The notes under the pieces were generated by a model. The model was not told the DNA's origin. It worked only from the letters and a program-made list of their open reading frames with translations, and did not search any database. Positions 15,855-23,431 of a stretch of 23,700 nt of DNA are shown piece by piece. Source of the DNA: a bacterium Ga0077546 (GTDB lineage: Bacteria > Cyanobacteriota > Vampirovibrionia > Obscuribacterales > Obscuribacteraceae); the NCBI GenBank assembly GCA_001464165.1, contig LNEX01000197.1, positions 1 through 23,700 of the forward strand, written 5' to 3'. The first letter of the stretch is position 1. The number at the start of each line of letters is the position of its first letter. The position numbers and the translations under genes are program-made.

Positions 15855-16320
15855 GGCGATTGTCGCTCTTGGCCTAATCTCAGAGTCACTCTTCAAGAAG
15901 GCCGAAGGGTTGCACGAACAAGTAAGCCTGGGTGCCGTAACCTTGAAGCAGGCCACCGATGAGATTTACCGCTTGATTCATGGTAGTAAGGGGGGGAAGG
16001 CTGGCGGCGACGACGAGAATATTCCTTCTCCAGTTTTAGGTGAATTGCTGAAAATGACAGGTTTCGTCAATGATTCTGATATCTCAGAGGCAATTGAACT
16101 GAGTAGTCGATATCCGGCCTTGATTGGCAAAATGCTTGTGGTATCTGGCGCTATTGACGAAGCAACACTGATTGCCTCACTTCGTTGTCAGTATCTTCTT
16201 AAGCACGGCTATCTCGGTGTAGACCAAGCGGTTCAAGCTCTGCAATATTCACGCAAGAATAAAGTCAGCTTTGATGATGCCATGGAAGAACTTAGTATTG
16301 CCAAGCCTACTGGAATTTAA
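15847..16320 (+). CDS. MshEN-like repeat protein, fragment 3
   Basis: The fragment starts in the second half of a repeat (MGEAIVALGLISESLFKKAE), then a helical spacer and a Gly/Asp-rich linker. A complete unit follows (LGELLKMTGFVNDSDISEAI, then LIGKMLVVSGAIDEATLIAS), and it ends DAMEELSIAKPTGI. It returns to the reading frame of fragment 1. ATG 15847 lies within the overlap with fragment 2 and has no evident ribosome binding site; TTG 15823 is the longer alternative. The missing half-repeat at its front supports disruption of a single gene rather than a separate gene. Confidence 0.55.
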   Translation: MGEAIVALGLISESLFKKAEGLHEQVSLGAVTLKQATDEIYRLIHGSKGGKAGGDDENIPSPVLGELLKMTGFVNDSDISEAIELSSRYPALIGKMLVVSGAIDEATLIASLRCQYLLKHGYLGVDQAVQALQYSRKNKVSFDDAMEELSIAKPTGI

Positions 16321-16341
16321 TTGAACTCTTAGCGCTGCTAC

Positions 16342-16369
16342 AGTCTAACTATAAGACTTTCATTTTTTT
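16342..16369 (+). terminator. Weak terminator between convergent genes
   Basis: AGTCT (16342-16346) pairs with AGACT (16354-16358) around a 7-base loop and is followed by a T-rich run (TTTCATTTTTTTTT). The stem is short, but the position is right for ending transcription of the MshEN-like gene. It overlaps the end of the minus-strand gene. Confidence 0.35.
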
Positions 16370-16729
16370 TTGGATGGTGGTTTCGTCGTTGTCTGCAGTA
16401 ATGCATTTAACTGTAATTACGCGTTCGCCGGCTTGAGCGTCTTCTACCATCTGCCATGACCAGTTGACGGTTCCGGCTGTGTCAGCTCGTTTCTCTACCA
16501 AATTAGGATGCCTACTAGCCTTGCCGTTTGGCTTTTGTACTGTGATTTGGCAGAATGCACCGGGCTCAGTCTGTACTGTGACGCTGCAGATCTGGCCTGC
16601 CCTTACTACTCTGGTGAAACCGACGATTTTTGCTTTAGAATGCTGAAAAGGCAGGGCTTGGGCAGGAAGTGCTGACAGCAACATGAAAGTCAGTAGGGGC
16701 GCAAGAAGTATCTTGTTGAGTAAAAACAT
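16349..16729 (-). CDS. Small exported beta-rich protein, function unknown
   Basis: The 126-residue product has a clear signal peptide (MFLLNKILLAPLLTFMLLSA, cleavage near AQA). The mature ~100 residues alternate short beta strands in an Ig-like pattern: AGQICSVTVQTEPGAFCQIT, then DTAGTVNWSWQMV and GERVITVKC. Cysteines C48, C60 and C109 are available for disulfides in an oxidising compartment. Similar G-x-V-x-W-S-W domains occur in secreted proteins of several phyla, usually as accessory beta-sandwich modules; this is from memory of the pattern. ATG 16729 has GGAG at good spacing. It is convergent with the MshEN-like gene and divergent from the Asn-rich gene. Confidence 0.75.
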   Translation of the reverse strand: MFLLNKILLAPLLTFMLLSALPAQALPFQHSKAKIVGFTRVVRAGQICSVTVQTEPGAFCQITVQKPNGKASRHPNLVEKRADTAGTVNWSWQMVEDAQAGERVITVKCITADNDETTIQKKMKVL

Positions 16730-16875
16730 TCTGTTCTCCGGATAGCTCTAGCATAATAACATGGTCTGTGGGCCGGTTTTGTATCATGCTGGAACTATTT
16801 ACTCAGGCCTCCGTCATTGAGAGCATGAGGCGTTCAGAATCGCTGGCCCAAGTAATTAATAAAGTGAGGAAAGTT

Positions 16876-17733
16876 GTGAATAATTCGATTTATAGAAGCA
16901 AGTTCAAATTCGTTGCATTTGCAATGATGACACCTCTGCTCAGTGCGGCCATACTTCTGCCAGCTCAACCAGTACAAGCTCAAAGTTTCACAGACACTTT
17001 GCGCAACGTGCTTGGTACTAATAACAACAGCTCTTTCAATTCGAGTAACTTTTTGGCTGGCAACAATAGCGGAATGAATGCGGCACAATCAACTTCAATC
17101 AATAATCTAAATAGCACACGGGCTCAGGCTAATGCATCAATATCCGCTGCCGTGGCCAATGGTACATTGAGTGTAGATCAAGCTAGTCTCTATCAAAATC
17201 AATTGAATGCTAACGCCAATGAGCAAAACAATTATGTCAACTCTGGTAACTTCAATTTTGCACAGATGCAGTCAGTATTGACCAATTTGCAAAGTATCAA
17301 CAGCAATATCACTAGCGCAATTTCAACGGGTGCCACCAACAATTTTAATGCTGGCACAAGTGTTAATACTAATAACTATAACAACGGCTGGAATAATGGC
17401 CGTCGCAATAACGGTCGAAACCGCTGGAACAGTGGTTATAACAATCAAGTCAGTCCAACCTATTGGACCGGTATCGATGGTCAGCTGAGTGCATCGCTTG
17501 CTCGTATGCAAGACGGTCTCAACAATCGCTCACTGACGCAATATGAGTTTAATGACTTGAAGCGGCAGTATGACCAAATTGTCGCTAGAGAAAACCAGTA
17601 TAGAGCCAGTGGTGGTCGCTTCAATCGAAACGAGCGTGCTGCTCTAGAGCGTCAAATTGATACTTTGAATAGCACCATTACTCGCGAGACCACTGACCGT
17701 GAGCATAATCGTCGCGGTGGCCGCTGGCGCTAA
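16876..17733 (+). CDS. Exported Asn-rich low-complexity protein, function unknown
   Basis: I chose GTG 16876 because GAGGA lies five bases upstream and the product then begins with a proper signal peptide (VNNSIYRSKFKFVAFAMMT to PVQAQ). The frame is open upstream to 16768, but that front part has no signal character. The mature protein (about 255 residues) has an Asn/Ser-rich segment and a helical repeat (INNLNSTRAQANASISAAVA). A central region very rich in Asn, Gly and Arg follows (NNYNNGWNNGRRNNGRNRWN). A helical C-terminus repeats the earlier theme (GIDGQLSASLARMQDGLNNR, then LERQIDTLNSTITRETTDRE) and ends RRGGRWR. The layout suggests two helical modules joined by a disordered linker, perhaps a cell-surface or matrix component. 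No known family was recognised. Confidence 0.72.
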   Translation: MNNSIYRSKFKFVAFAMMTPLLSAAILLPAQPVQAQSFTDTLRNVLGTNNNSSFNSSNFLAGNNSGMNAAQSTSINNLNSTRAQANASISAAVANGTLSVDQASLYQNQLNANANEQNNYVNSGNFNFAQMQSVLTNLQSINSNITSAISTGATNNFNAGTSVNTNNYNNGWNNGRRNNGRNRWNSGYNNQVSPTYWTGIDGQLSASLARMQDGLNNRSLTQYEFNDLKRQYDQIVARENQYRASGGRFNRNERAALERQIDTLNSTITRETTDREHNRRGGRWR

Positions 17734-17780
17734 AGAGAATATTGAACACTATCTTCAATTAGCCGCGAATATCCATTAGC

Positions 17781-17819
17781 AATATGATACTTTGACATCC
17801 GTTTTCAAAGTATCATATT
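17781..17819 (+). terminator. Perfect 15-bp AT-rich hairpin
   Basis: AATATGATACTTTGA (17781-17795) and TCAAAGTATCATATT (17805-17819) are exact reverse complements around a 9-base loop. It lies 48 bases after the Asn-rich gene and 31 before the deaminase-like gene. The length suits a terminator, but the stem is AT-rich and the T-run short, so an operator or processing site for the next gene is also possible. Confidence 0.55.
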
Positions 17820-17850
17820 TGCTTAATTTAGATTCCGTTTTGGAGAGAGA

Positions 17851-18738
17851 ATGTCAACAGCAAAAATGTTCCGCTGGAAATTTTTGATGGCTGTAGTGGC
17901 CTGTCTAACGTGCCTAGTTAACTCAATCGGGGCGTCCTCCGCCGCCGAAAAGAAATTCTTTGGCAATGAGTACAATCCTGCAAACGATCAGATTACTGCT
18001 TATACCGATGCCACCGGAGAAGATTATCCAAGTAAGCCTGAGCCTCTTAAAGTCAAAGACATGTTTAGCTATCTTCAGCCATGGGATGGTTATTGCAACG
18101 AAAGCAAGCTGCCTGAGAGCGATTTGAAACGCCTTCCTTGCCAAACGTCAAATATTAAACCCACTTTGAAGTATCACGGTGTTCAAGTCATTGGCAATAA
18201 ATGGATGCATAGAGCTTGTGCCGAAGCTCTAAAATCTGTTCAAAATGGCGGTGGCCCTTTCAGCACCGTGATTGTGCAAATTGACAACGACACTAATAAG
18301 GTTATTCGCTATTGGGTCTCACATAACCACGTTACCGAGTGGGTCGATCCCACAGCTCATGGTGAGACCACTGCCATTAGGCAGGCTTGTAAAGAGCTGG
18401 GCGTATTCAATCTTGGTGAGATTAAAAAGTCAAATCCAAATCTTAAGTTGCCGCAAACCTGCGCTACTTCACACTGTGATCTCTATACATCAGCTGAACC
18501 GTGCCCAATGTGCTACTCGGCAACTCGCTGGGCACACATTGACAATATCTACTTTGCTGCCACCGTATACGATGCCGCAACTCAAGGTGTTAACTTCGGT
18601 GACGAGCCGCAGTATGCTGAGCTTTCTCTCAATTACGAAGATAGAGTTAGACTAGGAGTAAATTGCTATCAGTGCACAACTGATAACTCGCTTGATGCTT
18701 TCAACCACTTCAAACGTGGTGGCAGCATAAAGTACTAA
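17851..18738 (+). CDS. Exported cytidine/guanine-deaminase-superfamily protein
   Basis: The 295-residue protein starts with an evident signal peptide (FRWKFLMAVVACLTCLVNSI, then ASSAAE) and contains a zinc-dependent deaminase fold. The metal ligands are H170 with catalytic E172 in DPTAHGETTAIRQAC, and C218 and C221 in YTSAEPCPMC. The context (DPTAH, EPCPMCYSATRWA, YDAATQGVNFGDE) is closest to bacterial guanine deaminases, which convert guanine to xanthine; HGE replaces the usual HAE. Differences are the signal peptide, an extra N-terminal region (35-105), a Cys-bearing insertion (C204, C209) and further cysteines (C272, C275) that could form disulfides. Guanine deaminases are normally cytoplasmic, so a periplasmic or secreted purine/nucleoside deaminase is inferred. 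The start has GGAGAGAGA upstream. A strong terminator follows. Confidence 0.85.
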   Translation: MSTAKMFRWKFLMAVVACLTCLVNSIGASSAAEKKFFGNEYNPANDQITAYTDATGEDYPSKPEPLKVKDMFSYLQPWDGYCNESKLPESDLKRLPCQTSNIKPTLKYHGVQVIGNKWMHRACAEALKSVQNGGGPFSTVIVQIDNDTNKVIRYWVSHNHVTEWVDPTAHGETTAIRQACKELGVFNLGEIKKSNPNLKLPQTCATSHCDLYTSAEPCPMCYSATRWAHIDNIYFAATVYDAATQGVNFGDEPQYAELSLNYEDRVRLGVNCYQCTTDNSLDAFNHFKRGGSIKY

Positions 18739-18755
18739 ATACAAATTGCTTGTGC

Positions 18756-18789
18756 AAGGGGCGCGGGGGGTTACTCCGCGCCCCTTTTT
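18756..18789 (+). terminator. Strong rho-independent terminator
   Basis: AAGGGGCGCGG (18756-18766) and CCGCGCCCCTT (18776-18786) form a GC-rich stem with a 9-base loop, followed by a T5 run. It ends the deaminase-like gene. The ClC start codon is only 11 bases beyond it, so it could also act as an attenuator if transcription begins upstream. Confidence 0.92.
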
Positions 18790-18799
18790 AAGGATAGCT

Positions 18800-21262
18800 A
18801 TGGCGAAAAAAGAGCACCTTGATCTGACTGGACCCACCAATATCAATTTGCTAGAAGCTTGCATAATTGGTTTAGTGGCGGCCATCGGCGCTGTTTTACT
18901 CAAAGATGGTGTGGGTTTACTTGGTGGCTGGCGAATCGGTGGCGTTGATTTTGCTACTGCTCATTTTGGCCAGTGGCACTTTTTGTTTTTGCCAGTAGTT
19001 GGCCTGTTAGGCGGTCTAGTCGCGGGGGCCTTAATTCAGTTTGTTGCACCAGAGGCCACCGGTAGTGGTATTCCCCAAGTGAAAGCAGCAATTATGGGAG
19101 TGCCGCAAGATCTTGGTTTGCGTACTGCAGCAGTAAAGTTAGTGAGCTGTGTGGTGGCACTCGGGTCTGGTCTCTCTATGGGGCGTGAAGGCCCAACTGT
19201 ACAACTTTCAGCAGCTTTGTCAGCCAAAGCTAGCGAACTGATTCGCTCTTCGCCCAAGCATCGCGCTCAGCTTATTGCTGCGGGGGCTGGTGCCGGTCTG
19301 GCGGCTGCATTTAATGCACCACTTGCTGGCGCGCTCTTTGTTTTAGAAGAGCTAATTGGTCGTATCTCAGGTTTTACCGTTGGTACAGCTGTTGTGGCTT
19401 GCTTTATGGCGGCAGTACTTTCTCGCTTAGTCGGAGTACATAGTCTTGATATTGAAATGAGTAAGTTGAACGGATTGTCAACTTTCTTTCCTATAGACAT
19501 TCCTTTCTATTTACTTCTCGGTGCGGCTGCTGGTTTACTTGGCGCGCTGTTTAATAAATCTATTATTGGTGGCCTTACTATTAATCGTGATTTCTTGAAA
19601 TGGCCAGTGACAATAACATGCGGACTGGCCGGTTTGACTTCAGGGATTTTGGTCGCCTCTGTACCATCGTTGTATAACGACTATAGTGGTTTGCGCCAAG
19701 CACTTGTGGCTGGTAATCTTGGTCTAAATGCTATTCTGCTGGCCTTGGTCTTGCAATTTGTATTGACTGTGATTGCCTATAGCTCGGGCGCTCCAGGCGG
19801 CTTGTTTGCTCCTAGTTTGACTATGGGAGCTTGCCTCGGTTTGCTAGTTGCTTTTGTCGAGCAGCAGCTTTGTGGTTCTGCTAATTCAGTCACTTTTGCC
19901 ATAGTTGGTATGGGGGCTGTCTTCTGTGCCGTTGCCCGGGTACCAATGACCGCTGTGGTGATAATTTTTGAGATGACCACCGACTTCAATGTGGTTTTAC
20001 CTTTGATGATTTGTTCTGTGGTTAGTTATCTCGTGGCCGAGAAGTTAGACCCTGGTTCTATCTATGATCAATTATTAGAATGGGGCGGAATTAATTCTGA
20101 ATCTGTCGAGCGGCCATCTCTTTTGCAAACAATTGCTGTTGGTCAAGTTATGGAGCGCCAGGTTGAAACCATAGAGCAATCTGCCACCTTAGAGCAAATA
20201 CGTGCAAAGTTTGCTGCTTCTCGTCACCATGGCTTTCCGGTATTGGATCAAGACAGAAAAGTTGTGGGTATGTTGACAGAGCATGATCTACTGATTCTAG
20301 ATCAAGAGCATGAAGAGAATCTAAGTGCCAGAAAGTTAATGGTGCCGAACCCGGTCACTGTCGATTCTGAGCAGGTTTTGGCTGAAGCCGTTTTGCTTTT
20401 CGATAACTATAAAATCAGCCGGATTCCAGTTGTAGAAGACGGGTGCTTAGTCGGTATTGTTACTCGCGAAGATGTTATGGCGGCTGAGAGTAAAGGTTTC
20501 CTTCGACCAAAACGAGATCTTAGTGTCTCGTCATTTGTTACTTATGAGACAAGGTCGTTAACTGAGAGCAGGTCGCGTGTTTTAGTGGTATTGCAAGCGG
20601 AGGGTGAAGCCGAACGCCACTCTCTTGTTGCCCTTGCTGCTACCATTGCCAAAGCCAAGTCTTTTGATCTTGAATGTTTGCATGTACAGACAACTGGCAT
20701 AAATTCACAAGAAGTACAAAAAGATAGCAACAGCGCTCGTCTTTTCGTTCAACAGGCTGAAGCTGTGGCACATGAACTGTCTGTTACTGTTCATACAAGT
20801 GTTCGTTTGGCTCAGCATCAGGCTATTGCGGTGGGCGAAATTATTGATAGACGGCCAATTGAGATGATTGTCGTCGCTCTCGATTTAGCTACTGATTTGC
20901 CAGAGCTTGAGCTGATTGTGGCTCAAACAGCTTGTCCCGTTATAGCTAGTTGTTGTTCTTCTTCTTACTGTGGCGACGCTGGTGCAATAAACCTCAGCAT
21001 AGTTGGTTTAGAGTCAGAGCAAGCGTCTTGCGCAAAAGAAATTGGCCAAATCCTTAGACAGGCATCTAAGGCTAAGGCGGCCACTCTTCACGAGAATGTC
21101 GTAGTCAGTGAGAAAGTTAGTGAAATGCTTGAGCCTTTTAAGAGTGCTAATGAGCTTGCTATCTTGGCCCTGTCGCGGCAAAATTTTATAGCTGTTATTA
21201 GAGATGCTGAGGTGAGGGAACTTCTAAAGTGCCAAATACCAATTTTGTTTTCGGTAAGTTAA
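18800..21262 (+). CDS. ClC-type chloride transporter with CBS pair and Usp-like C-terminus
   Basis: The 820-residue protein starts at ATG 18800, with AGGA five bases upstream; the frame is open further upstream through the terminator but should not be translated there. Residues 1-425 are a ClC membrane domain. GSGIP is at 88-92, GREGP at 128-132 (E130 is the gating glutamate), E183 in LFVLEEL sits at the internal proton-glutamate position, GGLFAP is at 333-338, and Y422 is a candidate anion-coordinating tyrosine. These features favour a Cl-/H+ antiporter over a channel and argue against the fluoride-specific subtype. Two CBS domains (about 447-505 and 511-565) may sense adenine nucleotides. 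Residues ~585-820 resemble one or two degenerate universal stress domains lacking the ATP motif. Similar fusions occur in cyanobacteria. Its stop overlaps the next start (TAATG). Confidence 0.94.
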   Translation: MAKKEHLDLTGPTNINLLEACIIGLVAAIGAVLLKDGVGLLGGWRIGGVDFATAHFGQWHFLFLPVVGLLGGLVAGALIQFVAPEATGSGIPQVKAAIMGVPQDLGLRTAAVKLVSCVVALGSGLSMGREGPTVQLSAALSAKASELIRSSPKHRAQLIAAGAGAGLAAAFNAPLAGALFVLEELIGRISGFTVGTAVVACFMAAVLSRLVGVHSLDIEMSKLNGLSTFFPIDIPFYLLLGAAAGLLGALFNKSIIGGLTINRDFLKWPVTITCGLAGLTSGILVASVPSLYNDYSGLRQALVAGNLGLNAILLALVLQFVLTVIAYSSGAPGGLFAPSLTMGACLGLLVAFVEQQLCGSANSVTFAIVGMGAVFCAVARVPMTAVVIIFEMTTDFNVVLPLMICSVVSYLVAEKLDPGSIYDQLLEWGGINSESVERPSLLQTIAVGQVMERQVETIEQSATLEQIRAKFAASRHHGFPVLDQDRKVVGMLTEHDLLILDQEHEENLSARKLMVPNPVTVDSEQVLAEAVLLFDNYKISRIPVVEDGCLVGIVTREDVMAAESKGFLRPKRDLSVSSFVTYETRSLTESRSRVLVVLQAEGEAERHSLVALAATIAKAKSFDLECLHVQTTGINSQEVQKDSNSARLFVQQAEAVAHELSVTVHTSVRLAQHQAIAVGEIIDRRPIEMIVVALDLATDLPELELIVAQTACPVIASCCSSSYCGDAGAINLSIVGLESEQASCAKEIGQILRQASKAKAATLHENVVVSEKVSEMLEPFKSANELAILALSRQNFIAVIRDAEVRELLKCQIPILFSVS

Positions 21263-23295
21263 TGAGTAAATTATCTGGTTTGAAGGCAATTGCAGTTTTT
21301 GTACTGCTCTCGCAGTCTTATACTGCGGTGCAGGCTTCTGACTTTCATAAAGATATTATCTATCAAGTCTTTACAGATAGATTTTTCAATGGCCGCCAAG
21401 ACAATGATGACCCACCTCAGAGCCCCGGCTTATTTGATAGCAGTCGCAAGAACTGGAAGGCCTATTGGGGTGGAGATCTCGCAGGGGTTAGGGAGAAGCT
21501 CTCTTATATTAAAAGTCTAGGTTGCACAGCCATCTGGATTTCGCCTTGTATTGACAACATCAACAAGCCAGATAATGATGCTGCCGGCAATATGGTGGCA
21601 CCTTATCACGGGTATCATGCTCGTGATTTTATGAGAGTTGATGAGCATTTTGGTGATAGCGAAATGAGTTGGAAAGATTTTGATGCTTTGACCAAGGCTG
21701 CACACGACCTAGGTATGCGGGTCTTTGTTGATATGCCCTTTAATCATACTAGCCCTTATAACCATGCTGAATATGGTGCTCTTTATGATGGCGGTCAGTA
21801 TAGAAGTGACGTAGAAAATGACCGCAATAAGTATTTCCATCACTTGCCAGCTGTTAGTGATTTTAACGACCCCTATCAGCTGCAGTATGGCACCATATTT
21901 TATTTAGGCGACCTAGATCAAGAAAATCAGTATGTTGATACTTATTTGAAACAAGCAGCGGCAAAGTTTCAAAGCCATGGAGCCGACGGTACAAGACTCG
22001 ACGCTGCTAAGCATATTAACTGGGGCTGGCAACATGTCTTAGCTAATAGCTTATATAACCGTGCTGATCATTTGGTTCTTGGTGAATGGTGGCTTACTGG
22101 TCTCGATGATCAAATGTATAAAGATGCCGTCAAGTTTGCGAATAAAGGTGGTATTTCGCTTTACGATTTTCCACTAGCTTATGCTATTCGTAAGTCATTT
22201 TCTGAAGGTGGAGATCTTGCTTTAGTTGCTCAGGTCATTAGCCAAGAGAACAAAGACTTCATTGATAGCAATGAACTTTTGACATTCATTGACAATCACG
22301 ATATGTCGCGCTTTTCTAGCATTAACAAAGATAAGAGAGCTATGCAACTGGCTTTGGCGCTCCTGCTGACGAGTAGAGGTATTCCCATAATCTATTATGG
22401 TACTGAGCAAGGTTTGCATGATGATACTAAGGGCGGTGAAGACCCTTATGATCGTCCTATGATGCAAAGCTTTGACAAGTCGTCTGAAAATTTTAAATTG
22501 ATTCAAAAACTTGCAACCCTAAGGCAAGCAAATTTGGCTCTCAGTGCTGGTAAGCAGAAGACCATTTTTTGCTCGAAAGACCTCCTTGTCTTCGAGCGTC
22601 GTGCTGGAGATCAGGTTGCAGTAGTAGCCCTGTCGTTAGGAAAAGGGGAAGCCATTGTAAGTAATTCTCTAGTTACTGCTGCTCTCGGGTTAGCGACCAA
22701 TGAACGTATTGAAGACGCTCTGGCTGGGGCGCTTTCTGGTACTGCCTTTGAGTCAGGGCCTGAACTTACTTTGCCACCGCGCTCGCTGTCGGTTTGGTTG
22801 ACTAAGGCGAGTAAGCCTGTTGCTTATATAGCCGCACTAAGACCACCGGCTGTCACTGCCGGAAAGTCGGTTACTGTCTATGGTACTGGCTTTGGCGCAG
22901 GCACAAGCACGAAGACAAGCAGGAGCACAAGAGGCAGACTTAGAGTGGGCGGTGAAGACATGACCGTGTCTTCCTGGGCCGACGACAAAATTGTTTTCAA
23001 TGCTCCTTTGCTCAAGCATGGTCGCCTTTCTCTTGAGGTTATTAGCGACAATGCAAGCAAAGCCACTGGCGAAATGGTTGTTGTTGAGGACAAGCTTGTT
23101 CTTGTGCGCTTTGTTGTCTCAGGTCTCAAGCTGGCACCAGGCGAGAAGCTTTACATTGGAGGTAGTACAAGCGCACTGGGTGCTGGTTCTAATCTCCCGA
23201 GTGGGGCTGCCGGACCAATGCTGCTCAACCAAGATAGTGATGAAAAGCCCTATATTCTAGCTGTACCCATGCCTGCTGGTCAGTTGGTTGACTAA
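21262..23295 (+). CDS. CGTase-like GH13 glucan-acting enzyme, C-terminus disrupted
   Basis: The enzyme should cleave and transfer alpha-1,4-glucans, possibly making cyclodextrins. ATG 21262 (677 residues) gives a signal peptide (KLSGLKAIAVFVLLSQSYTA, then VQA). The layout matches cyclodextrin glucanotransferases. The barrel shows DMPFNHTSP (157-165), nucleophile D247 in GTRLDAAKH, acid/base E275 in LGEWWL and D347 in FIDNHD. F213 may be the central aromatic residue typical of CGTases. A C-domain, an IPT/TIG D-domain (~518-605) and the start of a CBM20 starch-binding E-domain (~611-677) follow. CBM20 stops early at PAGQLVD, where a 54-bp copy of the D-domain start intervenes; NWQ-stop, the usual kind of CGTase ending, lies just past it in another frame (23339-23350). 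The expected GNW tryptophan is absent. The gene overlaps the ClC stop by one base. Confidence 0.9.
   Translation: MSKLSGLKAIAVFVLLSQSYTAVQASDFHKDIIYQVFTDRFFNGRQDNDDPPQSPGLFDSSRKNWKAYWGGDLAGVREKLSYIKSLGCTAIWISPCIDNINKPDNDAAGNMVAPYHGYHARDFMRVDEHFGDSEMSWKDFDALTKAAHDLGMRVFVDMPFNHTSPYNHAEYGALYDGGQYRSDVENDRNKYFHHLPAVSDFNDPYQLQYGTIFYLGDLDQENQYVDTYLKQAAAKFQSHGADGTRLDAAKHINWGWQHVLANSLYNRADHLVLGEWWLTGLDDQMYKDAVKFANKGGISLYDFPLAYAIRKSFSEGGDLALVAQVISQENKDFIDSNELLTFIDNHDMSRFSSINKDKRAMQLALALLLTSRGIPIIYYGTEQGLHDDTKGGEDPYDRPMMQSFDKSSENFKLIQKLATLRQANLALSAGKQKTIFCSKDLLVFERRAGDQVAVVALSLGKGEAIVSNSLVTAALGLATNERIEDALAGALSGTAFESGPELTLPPRSLSVWLTKASKPVAYIAALRPPAVTAGKSVTVYGTGFGAGTSTKTSRSTRGRLRVGGEDMTVSSWADDKIVFNAPLLKHGRLSLEVISDNASKATGEMVVVEDKLVLVRFVVSGLKLAPGEKLYIGGSTSALGAGSNLPSGAAGPMLLNQDSDEKPYILAVPMPAGQLVD
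22794..22847 (+). repeat. 54-bp direct repeat, copy 1 (in frame, D-domain start)
   Basis: This copy encodes WLTKASKPVAYIAALRPP, the link from the C-domain to the IPT/TIG domain of the CGTase-like enzyme. It is in the normal reading frame and fits the domain order, so it is the original copy. An exact duplicate lies 490 bases downstream. Confidence 0.95.
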
Positions 23296-23337
23296 GGCGA
23301 GTAAGCCTGTTGCTTATATAGCCGCACTAAGACCACC
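23284..23337 (+). repeat. 54-bp direct repeat, copy 2 (truncates the CBM20 domain)
   Basis: Identical to 22794-22847 over all 54 bases. The offset of 490 bases is not a multiple of three, so the enzyme's frame meets TAA (23293-23295) inside it. In the original frame of the copy the sequence runs on to PPNWQ and TAG at 23348-23350, which looks like a genuine CGTase C-terminus. Roughly 30-35 codons of CBM20 appear to have been replaced. Confidence 0.95.
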
Positions 23338-23431
23338 AAATTGGCAGTAGCCTATGATGCTAGATGTAAAGCTGCTGCTGCCGATCTTTGAGTTTGCTGG
23401 TTTAGGCCTTCTGAAGTTAAAATAGGCGGCA

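Noticed and set aside
17851..18738. Deaminase-like gene as a polymorphic toxin
   Set aside because: No toxin-delivery or repeat domain is fused to it, no small immunity gene follows, and the motif context is that of metabolic guanine deaminases.
18746..18799. TTG 18746 as the start of the ClC gene
   Set aside because: Translation would run through the terminator hairpin. ATG 18800 has a proper AGGA site and gives a normal N-terminus.
18739..18800. Fluoride riboswitch ahead of the ClC gene
   Set aside because: The leader is essentially the terminator hairpin and lacks the conserved riboswitch elements. The transporter also has GREGP, the chloride-type motif, not the fluoride-type signature.
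21229..21261. GTG 21229 as the start of the CGTase-like gene
   Set aside because: It would overlap the ClC end by 34 bases and place extra residues before a clean signal peptide that begins at ATG 21262.
22794..23337. CRISPR or mobile-element origin of the 54-bp repeat
   Set aside because: There are only two copies, 490 bases apart, and one is ordinary coding sequence of the same gene. No transposase, terminal inverted repeats or spacers are present.
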